Shown here piece by piece: positions 11,460 to 25,400 of a stretch of DNA of 64,000 bases. This DNA is from Erpobdella octoculata (taxonomy: Eukaryota; Annelida; Clitellata; Hirudinida; Erpobdellidae), in contig OZ022238.1 in the NCBI GenBank assembly GCA_963978895.1, positions 36,748,270-36,812,269 on the forward strand. The letters are read 5' to 3'. Numbering within the stretch: position 1 is the stretch's first letter; the number at the start of each line of letters is the position of its first letter. The translations under genes and the position numbers were made by a program. Under the pieces are notes generated by a model. That model saw nothing but the letters and a program-made list of their open reading frames with translations. It was not told the DNA's origin and ran no database searches.

Positions 11460-12004
11460 TGTTTGTTTTATATCTCCATCTTGTTCTGATGGTGTCCTGA
11501 GTGTGATAAATTTATTTTTGGTTCAGTAGGACAAAATAATTGTTACAAAGACTCATGAAACATCTGCCAAATTTTGATAAAATCTTTTGAAATTTTTAAG
11601 CAATTTTTTTATTGTTGAAGTTTTGAAAGCTTTTTTGTAGGTGTGCATGAATTAAAGAGTGAGTTGGATTGGTGTGACGTCCATGAAATAATTTATAGTC
11701 GTTTGAGGTGCATGAAATGAAAAAAATTTTGACTGAAATCATTCAATTCTGGTCATTTTATGAGGTTATTGGTACTCGTTAAGTTGTAGAATTTGAGTTG
11801 CGGATTTTTAATTAATTACTATACTGCGTGTTTTATTTACATAATAAAATATTTTATTGAACTAAACATGTACATTCCTTGCTTCAGTAGCATCCATTTA
11901 AAAATTGTTCTTTCGCACATAATGGAGAGCTGAAACATGGCACAAAGTTTGTTTTCTCTATTAAGTTCTAAAATGAAATATAACTGATGGTAAATAAATA
12001 TGTA

Positions 12005-13134
12005 CAGTATAATCCCTCTATAAAAGACTACATGGGACCATAAAAATGGGTACATAATATCCAAAGTTTGCTAAATCCAGGGTATTAACCCATTAACGGT
12101 TACGGTTGCGAAAACTTAGTATTTTCGTATAGTAGTGACCATTAATGGGTTAAAGCAAATATTTTTTCATAGTAACTGGTTTTTCCTAAAAGTTACAATG
12201 GAGAAACAAATTGCATTTATTGCTCATGAAACATCAGTGAGCCAATCATTCTAAAGTAGTCTATCAACTTTTTCTGGTGTGCAAGATAGGAAACAGCATA
12301 TTCTGTGGTGGCATCCAGCTATTCAACAGTTTTAATTACACAGATTATTGTTTACTGTTATTAATTTCAACTTGTGAAAATGTTTTATTTTCTAACTGCT
12401 CATAACAATTTTTTATTCGATCCAGCATGAATGCTTTATATTTCTGAGACATGTTTAAAAAACTTGAAATGAAATAAATACAAACTCGCACTTCCGCTGT
12501 TTCAAACACATGCCGACAGTCGACAGAGCTATGCTGGCTAATAAATGCAAGAAAGCAGTTATGCTATCATCCTGCCATCGTGGGTTCAAATCTCAGTCAC
12601 GGCGAGGCGTAATTCCGTTGAGCAAGGAATTCACTCACACTGCTCAGGCCAACTCAGCCTTTCATCTTTCACTGGTCGATGAATGAGTACCAGTTTCGTG
12701 ACTGGGATGTAATAGGGTTCGACACATTCCGATTTTGGAGACACGTGCGGGTGCAGGTAACACTGTGTGATCCCATATGCACGAGCAGTTCCTGGTGCTG
12801 CTGTGGTATTATCAATACGAAGTAGCGCCCTAATGTTCAATACATTTTTTACAACCGAGTCTCAGAATTGGGACACTAGACAGTCGATACTTGGGTGTCA
12901 TTTTTTTATAACTACGGTTGCAATAAACGTTTATTGTATTGGTCATTTTTGTAAATGGGTTAAATAATCCCTCATATACATGGGAAATTTTTTAATTGGT
13001 ACCAATATTTTAGTGCATTGTAGCCTAATGTACATTATATTCGGGGTAATATAACAAAGGGAAGATAGGCAAAAGTGAAGGGACCAAAATTTCAGTATGT
13101 TATGTCCAGGATATTTTATAGGGGGATTATACTG
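12005..13134 (+). mobile_element. Tigger-like (Tc1/mariner) MITE, copy 1
   Basis: Ends CAGTATAATCCCTCTATAAAA and its inverted match (ATTTTATAGGGGGATTATACTG), each bordered by TA, as in Tigger/pogo elements. Two further copies are at 15,694 and 17,676. This one is enlarged by a SINE at about 12,549-12,845. It lies between the convergent 3' ends of the GPR180-like and DLEC1 genes. Confidence 0.8.
12549..12845 (+). mobile_element. Ceph-like-core SINE, second copy, in a Tigger-like MITE
   Basis: About 90% like the SINE at 3874: box B GGGTTCAAATCTC, CAGCCTTTCATC, GGTCGATGAATGAGTACCAG, TGTGGTATTATCAATACGAA. It reads CCCTAATGTTCAATACAT where the other copy has the MULE, giving the pre-insertion site. 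The box A end is truncated. Confidence 0.75.
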
Positions 13135-13450
13135 TATATAGTAGTAAATTTATATTTAGTTTTTCATATGTTTGATTCTGCTTTCACTACGTCCATATAA
13201 CATCAATTCCATCCTTACAACTGCAGCTGTGTGTCTCAATCTGCTTGGTGAGGTATTATTGCAAGTACCAACTTGCCAGTGTACTAAATGTTTTTATAGC
13301 ATGCATTGAACCAGCATTAGCTGACCATGGTGGAGTTTATTATGTCTTCTTTTTGTTTTATTGAACGATAAATGATTGTCATGCAGGTAGAGTGAAATTA
13401 AAGAACAAATTATATAAAACATTCATTTTTGTAACGAACTTTTTTTAAAC

Positions 13451-14574
13451 TTAATTTGTTTTAAAATATTCATCACATGTTCCCATTCCATTCACGATGA
13501 TCTCTTTCATGGATTCATTCAAAATTCCTCTGATGTAAAACTTTGCCCTGTACTGCTTCACTTCTCTGTTTCAAAATAATAATATTATTGTTTATTTTTT
13601 TAAACAATTTTTAAATTGTTGAACTTTTAAAACTAATATGATTATTTTATGAATACATTAATCCAGCCATTTGTGACAAATCAAAACATAATATATAAGA
13701 TTTATGATCTTTACTTTGGCATGAAACAAATTGTGAGAATTGTTGAGTTTGCAGAGTTGTTTGTTCCAAGTTTTCCATGTATGGGATGAACGTGAATATC
13801 ACAAGAAGAATCTTCATCTGTAATTTTTAATTTGATTTTCATCTAAGTTTGGCTTTTTGATGAATTTTAAGCAACAAAAAATATTAGATTTTTTCTTTAA
13901 AATTTAGAAATTTATCAGCTAATTTAGGATGCTGAAGACCAATGCAGAACTTGAAAAATTGTTCTAAAAAATATACATAATTATTTCATCTGTATTAGGA
14001 TCCAGTAGTTTAACCTGGTGTGCAGGACCAGAAAGAAGGTGAAGAAGAAGGATTCGATAGTTTGATTTCTTTTGTGAGTGTCTGGTGAATGTAACAACAT
14101 CCAAAATCAATGTCACTTTGAGACAACTGAAACTTTGGTAGTAACACGGTTGCATAAAGAGGCAGCTCCATCTATAGAAAAATCATCAATTATTACAATA
14201 AATTTATTATGAACCAAAATCAATTTCTCCAAAAAAAGATTTCATGCTGCCTTGTCGAATTGTAGAATGTTGTAGCCTGTGTGGAATTGTATCTTCATGC
14301 AATCAATGAAGTTTATGGACTTTTGCCTATCATTATCATCATCATCACCACTGCCATCATATTTTAATGGGGTGGTGGTGTTTTTTTCATATGCAGGTGT
14401 CTTCATCATGTTTGAACTCAGCAGAAACACAACTTTCAACTGAAATTCAAATTTTTAAGCATTATTTTACAACTTTAAATTTTAAACTTAACCTGGTGAA
14501 TTTGTTATGAGATATTATTGCAAAGAATGTAATTATTCAGGTGTTACATAGAATTAAATGTAATTTGCAAAATA

Positions 14575-14626
<52 letters not shown>

Positions 14627-17600
14627 GACTCTGTTTTCCTGACTGTCTTCTATGGAAATCCAAACCGCTGAACCAATTTTAACAAAATTTGGCATGGACT
14701 AAGATCTCAAGGAGTAGAAGGAAATAGGGTAGTTTTTAATTTAAAAAAAAATTAATTTTTTATGACCAAAAAACTTTCCAGACCTAAAGTGCCTATTTAA
14801 AAACATCAAAGGTTATTGCATAATACAATTTAAATTTAGTTAACGTAACAAAGTTTGAAGGTCTCAAGCAGCTTTTAGCAAATCTTTTTTATGTTTTATG
14901 GGCTAAAAGAAGTTAGGAGAGAGTGGAAGAAAGAAAATGAGCAGGAGTGGAAAGGCAAGCGGGATTGAGAAAGCTGGAGAGCGAGCAGAAATTGGAGAGT
15001 AAACAGGAATGGGAGAGCAAGCAGGAACGGAAAAGCGACTGGGAGCGAGAGGGTGCGCGTGAAAGAGAGAGGAAGCGGGAGAGCGAGAAGGAGCAGGAGA
15101 GCGAATGGGGAAGGAAACGGGAGCAATAGAGAAAAACCCCGCTAGTTATATAAATAAATATAATGATATATATATATAAATGAGCAAACACCTTAAACAT
15201 TTGCTGTTCTATATTAATTTGAGTAAGTATGATAAACTTCATAATAAATAGGAACCTTCAATTGTTGCCCTGAAATCAGTGTTATGGGTCTAGATTCATT
15301 GACAAGTCTTTTTTGGTCACAAAAATAAATTCCAAAGGGATATTTTGTTATAAGTTGAAAAGTTATATTTGCATCTTCTCTGTTTGTCAAATAAAGTATG
15401 CTAGATTTTTCAAGACATTTCATCAGTTCCTGTGTTTAAGAAATTTGAAAAGAATTCAAAAGAAATGTTATCGGCAGAAATACTCATGTTAGAAGAAATA
15501 TATTAACATTTGTGTCTTCATTCACAAGATCAGCAGCAGGACATTTAAATAAAAGTCCTTCTTCATTTTCATACTGTAAGTCCAGACTTGTAAAAGAGAT
15601 ACAAATTTCGGTTTTATTTCAAAACATTTGAATAAAAATACCTTATGAATATATAAAAATTCTAATTTATGGATATGTTTTAAATTACAAATACAGTATA
15701 ATCCCGCTATAACATACTTCAAGAGGCTGTTGAAATGGGTGTCCTTTATACAAATGCCATTATATCCAGGGTATTTAAAAGAAATAAACAAGTTATTATG
15801 GAAAAATAAATGGTATCTATTGCTCATGAAACATCAATGGACATAAGCATACAAGAGGTAAATGCAGTCGGGGGCTGAAATAATCATTATCTGAATGTCC
15901 TACTAACCAATTTCTTCTAAAAAAAAAGCTGATGATCAGAGGAAGGTAATCATAGATCATTTTTCAAAAAATTTTCTAAAAACTTTTCTTCATAAAAAGT
16001 TAATGATTGTAAGTAATTTTCAAGATTTCTAAGAACTTTAGTTCAAAATTTCTACCTATTTCGTGAAAGATTTCAGACTGTTTTGCTCAAATTTTCAGCC
16101 TCTTTTACCTAAATTTTAAGGCATTTTTTCTGGCTAATAGACGCAAGGAAACATCGAGAACTGAGTCTCGGAATTGGAACACCAGATGATCAATAACATG
16201 AGTGTCACTTTTTTATTCCCATGGTTACAGTAAACGTTTGTGCCTGTCATGCTTTTTAAATGGGTTAAATAATCTGTTATATGCATGGGAAATATTGTAA
16301 CTGCTACCAATATTTTAGTATGTTATAGCCAAATGTACGTTATATCCAAATATGTTATACAACGTGGGACATGGAAAAAGTTATGGGGCCAAAATTTCAA
16401 TACATTATATCCAATTGTACATTATAGCGGGATTATACTGTATATATGTATATATATAAGCATATATGTATATATAAGCATATATGTATATATATAAGCA
16501 TATATGCTTATATATATATAAGCATATATGTATATATATAAGCATGGAATGTTTCAAAATTTACTTTGGTCTAATAACTTCTGCAGAGATATTTAAATCC
16601 AAGGCTTTCAGATCATATCGATGTCGTCTATAAAGTCTTTCTTCAACTTCTCTGTTCTATAAATTCAATAATTTATTCTAAATCAACGTTTTTTAAAAAT
16701 AGTTTTTTTAACAGTTTTATTAGCAACTGGGTTTGGGTCTGTGCAAGCCAAGCACCTGTGTTTTGTAAACATCTAGTCACATAGTTATCAAATAATCAAA
16801 TAACATTCATGCTGGCTCCTCTAATCTACCAAATAATCAACAAACAGGTAAGCTTCCTCATGCATATACAAATACACACATGCATATTTGTTTAGATTCC
16901 ATAGACATGCCTGCATATACACTTACACACATGTTTATCTTCACAATAATCACAACAATTCGAGCAAACTCACACAAACTTCTTCAACGATGATGAAAGC
17001 AGATGCCACAAAGGTATAAATCGTATTCAAACAAACATAACTCGGTGGATGGAAAGTGAATGTAAAACTGAATTTGCTTTTAGCTTTTACAATCTGAATG
17101 GAGATTTCATTATATCAGAATGACTGTAATACTAAAAAATTTTATACTCAATAATCTCCCAGTAAAATGAATTTTATCAAACTAAATTTCAATATCATTA
17201 TTTTATGTATAATAATTTCTAATACAATCAAGATTAGAGAATAAACCATGAAATGACTTAGTATATGTTGTTTTTCAGTTGAAAAAAAAATCAGTTAAAA
17301 ATACTGCAACAAATACAGACTGCTTTCTCAGGTGTAATTTGGATTATATTTTTCTTGTCAACCTCAATGCCTTTGTGTGACAGCATTTTCAACTCAAAGG
17401 CCTTCTCTACAAAACATTTTTCTGTTTCAAAAAAAGATTACTCAGTTATCCTGTAAAGTTGTATTTTGTTTACAAATGGCTTATTTATATATTATGGCAA
17501 TTGTTATAGTAACTCTATAATTTATCTTCTCTTTCCGAGTCTTTCCAACTGGTATTAAGTTAATACCAGTTGGAATACTATTAACCCTTCCAAAGGGACA

Positions 17601-19494
17601 GTTTTTCTCATTCAACTCTGAACCCTCAGTTGCTACTTTTGTAGTATTTCATAGAGTTTGAATTTCATGATAATACAGTATAATCCCGCTATAACGTACA
17701 ATTAGATATAACTAACTGACCTTTCCGTCCCGTAAAAATTGCTTATAATGTGACTCCGATTAAGAAATATTTCATATTTGGATATAATGTACATTTGGCT
17801 ATAACATAGTAAAATGTTGGTTCCAATTAAGACATTTCCCATGTATATAACGAATAACGTAATCTATTTAGAAAGCATCACTGGCATAATAAATGTTTAT
17901 TGCAACCAGGTGGATAAAAATGCGAGACTCTCATTAAAGACGTATCACTGATGTTAATGATCGTCAGATGTCCCAATTCCATGACTCTGTTATCGTGCAT
18001 TTATTAACGGCACAGAGTTGTTGGCTGTGTTTGCATGTATTTTATTTCATGACACAAAAGATGTGTTAGCAGTTATTAAAATAAAACATTTTCACAGGTT
18101 GAATTTTTTTCTCAATATAATTTTAGTGAATCAAACTATTTTAGACCAAACAAAAGTTATGCATTTCTACATAGTGTCCTGTTAATGTTTTTCTTTCAAA
18201 CTTTGGATATAACAGTCCCTTGAAGTACATTATAGCGGGATTATTCTGTATTAATAAACTACACAACAATTTTAATTTTATATTTTAGTATCTAATAATT
18301 TTTCTTATAGAAAAATACATAATAATAATAATAATAATAATATTATTAATATTCCACCTTGTAGTTGCAACAGAGAGCTTCCAAGACCTTCAAAAGAAGG
18401 AACGATATCGATAACATTTCTATCTTCATCTGATTTCAAATAAAGTTTCCAATCTAAAAGGATGTCTGTTAATTTATGAAGAAAAAAGAATTATTTAAAA
18501 TTTCATTTTATCAATTTTATTATTAAACATTATAATTCACCAATGGATGAATTGTTGACCAATTCAATGCACTTCTCAACTTTTTCACAACCATGAAAAT
18601 GTTTTCCAAACCTACAAACATAATGAATGAAATAAAAGAGTTTAAAAAAAATAGTATAAAGACTTGCAATGCTAATCCAACAAACCTGAGATTTACCGTA
18701 GCATCACCTGAATCTGTGTCCATCATTTTAAAGTATACAGGACTTCCTTCAGAACCAAATTCAACTGGAATGAACATCTCTTCGTTATCTCCAAACTGCC
18801 GTGAAAGTTTTTAAATGTTAAAAATAGTTGCTAGTGGAGAAAATGGAAGTAGTAGCAACAACAATAAAACATTTAGTTTTTAGTTACACCACAAAGTTAA
18901 GCAGTAAATAAATTTGCAAAGTTGACAGGACAGCAAAATTTACTCTGCAACAAAATTGATCCTTATATAAGCCCCATGTGTCAGAAACAGCAACTAGTTC
19001 AATAAAAATTTCTGCGTTTGCTGACACGATTCCCGATTGAGGGAATGCTAAGAAGCTAGCACCATTCTTTTGAACTATCTGCTCAATTATTTCTGTTGAA
19101 AATTAAATAAATTTATTTAATTAAAAATTAATAAAATCAAAAAATTGTAATTTAAATTACTGAAGTTTTTCTTTTTCTGGAATTGTGTGACAGTCTTCTC
19201 AGTTGAGGAAAATTCTCTAAAGAAAAATATTACTGATAATTTGTATCATCATCATTATTATGAATAAGTGTCGTGATGAAATCAAATTAGTGAAGTGATA
19301 TAACTTGTTCAGTGTATTCTTACTTGAGGCATTCCTGAAGTTCAAGGCTGTTAAGATTGCTTGAATAAAAATTTGCATTTATACTGAAAGGAAGTTCAGA
19401 TTCACAGAAGTTTGCCACATGAAGATATTTCTTGTAAACAGATCCAACTTTGTTGCTATCACCATAATTAACAAAACATTCATCATTTCCTGAT
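13451..19494 (-). CDS. DLEC1: DLEC1 exons, C-terminal third
   Basis: Exons: 19,324-19,494; 19,161-19,216; 18,944-19,092; 18,686-18,795; 18,541-18,611; 18,358-18,465; 17,321-17,421; 16,980-17,103; 16,565-16,656; 15,508-15,586; 15,256-15,429; 14,251-14,439; 14,015-14,171; 13,715-13,817; 13,451-13,565. Phases agree throughout. Landmarks: EFGSEGSPVYFKMMDTDSGD, CIELVNNSSIG, LLDWKLYL, EVEERLYRRHRYDLKALDLN, LQYENEEGLLFKCPAADLVN, FQLSQSDIDFGCCYIHQTL and KFYIRGILNESMKEI. The intron 14,172-14,250 (79 nt) uses a GC donor (AAG|GC...TAG). Confidence 0.85.
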
Positions 19495-22400
19495 CTGTAT
19501 GAAAAAACATTTGATGTTTTCAATCACACGGATGATGATGAATAATTATTTGAATATTTCTTTTAGTTGCATAAACGCAAAATACTATTAGAAGAAAACT
19601 TCACGTCTTCTGCCATAAAAACATTGAACAAGAATTGATAGAGAAAATTTTTTAGATACAATTATAAAATCAAGATAGTTTTTAAATGATGGTTTATATA
19701 ATTAGTTGTTGAAAATAATTATTTTTATGAAATTAATCAACAGACTCGATAGCTGCAGGTGTAATTTCATCAATAATTTTAACTGAGAAGAATTTTGAAG
19801 GTTCATTCACAGTTGCATGAATAGCCAGAAATATGACACTCTCACTGATCCAGCATGGAACAACCATTTCTGAAAATATTCCCTGCAAAAATTTGAAACT
19901 AAATAACTAAAGATGTATGAATAGTTTTATAAATATTTTGAATAAAAAGTGTTTTGTTGATTTTAAAAAATCGATAATTAATAATAATAATAATATGGAA
20001 ATTAATAATAAAAGTATGGACAGTTAATAATCATAATATGGACAATTAATAATAATAGTATGGGAAATTAATAATAATAATATGGGCAATTAATAATCAT
20101 AATATGGCCAATTAATAATAATAATAATAAGGACAACTAACAATCATAAAATGGACAATTAATAATAACATGTAGAATTAATATTATAAAATAGATTTTC
20201 AATTTTAATTTTACTTCTACATTTTTGACTTATTTCAATAAATCTATCTATAGAATGTCTACAGAATATACTTATAAGGATAAGAAAAAAATAAATGAAA
20301 AATTTCATGAAAGTAAAATAAAATTAAATGTATAAATTAAAAATAAGAAAAACCTGCTTATTTCCAAGAAATGTTACTTGACATTCAGCATTTCCACGAG
20401 CTGGCAAGAAACCTTTCTGTGGTTTTATATTTATTGTGCAGCTTCCATCATTGCAACCCTGCAGCTGTATTAAATAAGATTAAATATTTAAATGTACAAA
20501 TTCAAGAATAACATGTGCCTGCTTTTTTTAACAAATATTTTACACCATCGTCCGAAATTCACTCTCGAGAAGAGCTGCACGGTTACTTTTGAGTTAAATT
20601 TGCAATTACTACACTTAGGAAATTTTCCATTCAATGTTTTAGTCCTCGTGTATATCCAAGTTTACTCCTTGAGATAGCCACATTGAATTCATTGTCTTCA
20701 TTTAAATCTCTGTACAAATCATTTTTGTCGAAGAACTGAGGTAGCCCTTTTAGTGGGATGTATATCTCTTTGGCATACCTTTTCGCATCACTCATTCACT
20801 TTATTTTATATTAATTTTTGTGGATCAAAATGATGCTGTAGTTATTGTTTTGTTTGCCTTTAGCTTCTTTTATGTTGTGTTTTGTTTGTCAATAAATCAA
20901 ATAGAAAAAATAATATAATAATATAATAGCCCAAATTGTTTTCCGACCGACACCTTCTGAACTTAAACAGACACAAGGGGGCGACTTGCCTAGTATATAT
21001 TAGGAATTACAAATCCCGGCTTTTTTAGGATCCCGGAATTACAGGGTTGAAAATTTGTCAATCCGGGGATTCCGGAGTTTCGGGATTGAGATCGGGTTCA
21101 GTGACTGAGACTTATACACAATTTATTTTAGTGAAATATTTCTTTAATAAAAAAAGCTTTAAAAGAGTTTCATTTCTGACCTGGTTTTTATAAAAAAAAT
21201 ATTTTAACTTTCTGCAGAAAAGTTTTTTTCTGCCTGTAGACTAGCTGGTAGAATTCTCGATGATGCTTTGTGTCAAATATCCTGAACCTTGACACAATGA
21301 AACATGGTTTTGAAGAAAAACCTCCATCCACTTTTAGCTACTTGCTCGAGTTCAAATTACAAATTAATTTTTTGTTAAAACTTGTGAGTTTGTACTTTTT
21401 TAATTCAGTTCAGAGCTTATCTGTAATGCTGCCTGACATTTTTTCAGATGTTAAAACATCACTATCTTCAGTTACATGACCGTCGATGGTCATCACGTTG
21501 CCATTTACATTTAACTTTTATGCAGAGTTTGTAAATGTGTTTATAACTAGAGTAAATTCTCCAGAAAATTCCAAGTTGCTACTGTGAGAAAAACAGATAA
21601 TAACAAACACAAGTGAACTGCATTTCTCCAATATATTAAAAAACTTCCATCTGTGTGCCAAAATGACAGCCTTGAGATAATTGCTCTTTCAGAGCTGTTT
21701 CAGCCAGTAGTTACCAAAGTACAGTAACCGTCTGAAATTATTTTTACTAGTTTAGTTTTTCAAGTCTTTTTCTTGACTACTGCAATTCTCTCCTCTACAA
21801 CATAACACAACAACAGTGCGCGCGACTTCAGCGGACCTTGAATAGGGCAGCCAGAATCGTCCTGAACGTCGATACTTCAAAAGGCACACGTCATCAATCC
21901 TCCGTCAATAATCTCATCCGTCTTCACTGGTTGCCCATAACTCACCGCATTTCGTTCAAGATCGCTCTCCTCACTCACAAAACACTCACTACTTCATCAC
22001 CCCCATATCTTCGCACCCTACTCAAAATCCGGAAAACTGGCAGATGTCTCCGCTCTTCTGCAGCTCCTCTCCTCCAGCAACATCACACCTCCAACAATAT
22101 TTCAACGCGTGCCTTCCGTCATGCAGCGCCGTGTGTGTGGAATTCGCTACCTCCAGACATAAGAGCCACTGTGTCGACGGAACTTTTCAAAAAGAAACTA
22201 AAAACTTATTATTTTAAAATATTCTCGGGGACTTTCGAAAGCGCCTCAGTTAATCTTGGCGCTATATAAAAACACTTATTATTATTATTATTTATTATTA
22301 GTATACAATTTTATATCCAAACAGATCAGTCAATTATTTTGTCAATGAAACTCTCAACTCAAAATATAGTTTAGCCATTCAACCAAACAATTTTATCTAG

Positions 22401-25400
22401 TTTTGACGTCCAGGACAAAACCTAGTTTGTCTTTAACATCTTCTCTAGCAATTTTGAAGCAATTGTTACTTCAACATCAACTACATTAGACAAATTCAGT
22501 AATTGACCATCATCAATTTCTTCACCATCGTCGAATCACGGTTGCCATTGCTTAAATAATTTTTTTCATATCTCGCTATAGAACTAGTGTTAGTTTTTGC
22601 TCTAGAAAACATCACACACTAGTCAAAGCTGGTGTTGAAATAATATCAATTCATTACATTTTTAATAATTTTTTATATGATTGAAATGGATTCAACTGTG
22701 CAACAAAGTTGTTGCTATAGGGAACATCCTAAACCGGCCAAAGTTGAAATTCAAATGATTAAATTCACTAAATTTTATTAGAATTTAAGCAGAATCAGGT
22801 GTACAACAGATTATATCAGTTTTTATGATCAATGAAAAACTTTTAAATAATATTTGTAATATGTATAACATATCTAATAAAATAGAATCAATCCAGGGAT
22901 CCCGATGTATAATCCCGGGATTGTGATGCCGCCAAAAACAGCAAAATCCCGGGATTGTAATCCCTAGTATATATATTACACAACATAATATGATATATAA
23001 ATAAACCAAAAATTTGATCGAAAGTTTACAAAAGAATGTATAATTACCTCTGCCCAATCAAAAGAAGTTGAAATAACAGTTTGGTTAATAAGGACAACTG
23101 ATGCACAAGAGATTTTATTAATGCAAACATCATCAAATCGAATGCAACTTTTTTCAAGACAAACAATTGGCATTTGAACTTCAGCACGAATAGCAAAGCT
23201 CGTACTGCAAATAATTTTTGGAAATATCTCACAATTAAAAGAATGCAAAGTTTTTATTGTAGAACATAATTCAGGTAAGCATTTAACTTTCACTTGAAGA
23301 AATTTAAAAAGAAATTCTGACCTGTACTGGTTAGTGACAACAGAAAGTTTCATATGTAAATTAATGGTTTGTGTTGTGGATGCTTGTAATCTTATGATTA
23401 TTTCTTGAGATTCGAAAGGTTTCAAAGAACCGAACGATTGAGGAATAAATTGGAGGTCGCTTGTTTCCTGGAAGAAGAACAATTTTGTTTAATTTGATGC
23501 AAATGTGATTTTTAAATGTTTCTCCAATAATTTAGAGTTAATAATAAATATAAACAACATGATATTTATTATTTGGTAATAAGATATATTTAAAGCAAAT
23601 AGTAAATATAAATAAGAGTTAATAACAAGTAACAATTTAATAATAAATATAAACAATATAATATTAATAGTTTAAGTTAAATATAAACGATGAAATATTA
23701 ATAAATTGGAGTAATTAATAAACAACACAATTTATATAATTGTTTAAGGTAATTTTTTCTCAAATGTAACAAATTAAAAAAAAATATGTTAACCTTGTGA
23801 TAGGCTTCATGAATGAACCAATCGAGTGAAACATTGCTTGGATTGCTTATGATAACATTTTCTTCTGCAATCTCTCCAACACGAATCAAACCAAAATTTA
23901 TTTCCTGTTTGTCTATTACAAGTTTTGGAGCCTGAAAAATTAAGGTAATGAAGTGAGATATTGAATTATTGAGGTAATGAAGTGATGTATTGAAGTATTA
24001 AGGTAATGAAGTGAGATATTGAATTATTGAGGTAATGAAGTGAGATATTGAATTATTGAGGTAATGAAGTGAGATATTGAGGTATTGAGATAATGAAGTG
24101 AGGTATTGAGATAAGGAAGTGAGGTACTGAAGTATTGAACATTTTATTTGTTTAATAAATTTTCCTTACTCAATAAAAAGATAGTTAAAAAATATTTATG
24201 TTTATGATTTGGCAAAACATTTTTGATTTCAGCATGAAACTGAGTGGTTGAAAAATTTTCCATGATTGAGGAATTATAACAAAGCTGTTGATGACCTGAT
24301 GGTAAAGAGATGATGATGATGATCATTATATTTAAGCAGGGTTGTCCAACACAGCCCGTGGGCCAGAATCCGGCCTACCAAAAGTTTTCATCTAGCTTGC
24401 TGAATCTTTTTATAATTTTCAAAATTAATTCAAATGTAAATTACTTTGTAAATTTTAATCAATGAAAAAATCAGCTGGTTCACAAATTGTATAACATGTT
24501 TTTTACCTTTATTAAAATGTTATGCTTATTCAGAAATATATGGTTTTTAAAGAAATTTGTACAATGCACGGTATTTCTACAAGGTGTGTAGAAAAAAGCA
24601 ACATGAAATTCATAATGAATAACTTTTTAAACTGATTGCTGATTTTGAGCAAATATTTCATAATTTAAAAAAACACTGACTTTGTGAAATTGCTGAATAT
24701 ATTACATTTGATGTTAATCTCACAAATACTGCTGACCAATATTGAACGGTGCTCATTGAAATTCAAAATGACAGCAATTTAAAAAGATCTTTTAATAAGC
24801 TCGATTTGTTGACTTTTTATAAGTGTTACATTTCATCAGACAATTATTCTAATATAACACTGTATGTTAAGAAGTTTGTTGTTTTGTTTGGTAGCACCTA
24901 CGGCTGTTTTAAGTAATGAAAAGTTAAAATTACATCATTAAAATTTAAGGGTTTTTAGTTTAATTAATTACATAAGAGACCATCCCCAAATGACATCACA
25001 TGATAAGAGAAGAGAAGAGAGAGGGAATCACACATTTGTGATTATGTAGGATGAGGGTAAGGGAGAGTCCATGTTATGCAATGCCACATCATGTTTTAAT
25101 TTAAAAGGTTTTATCAGTTTGACGCCACAATGATTTCCGCTCAGCACTCAATTCAGAAAGGTTAATAAAAAATTATAGAAGCGTTGTGGACACTTTGATA
25201 TAATATATACTAAATCTTTAGATGGACATTCTATTAACAGATATTTTACTAATCTTACGTAAAATATTTTGTAAAAAAGTTGAACAGCCCTGTACTAAAG
25301 CGTTGATGAAAAACAATTATATGGCAAGGGTGGTGGTTACAGGAATTGCTATGAAAAAAATTCTGCTGAACATAATAATACCTTGAAAACTTACTATGAA

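Noticed and set aside
14896..15242. Leu/Ser-rich and Glu/Arg-rich frames on opposite strands
   Set aside because: Both come from the purine tract; low complexity, no homology pattern.
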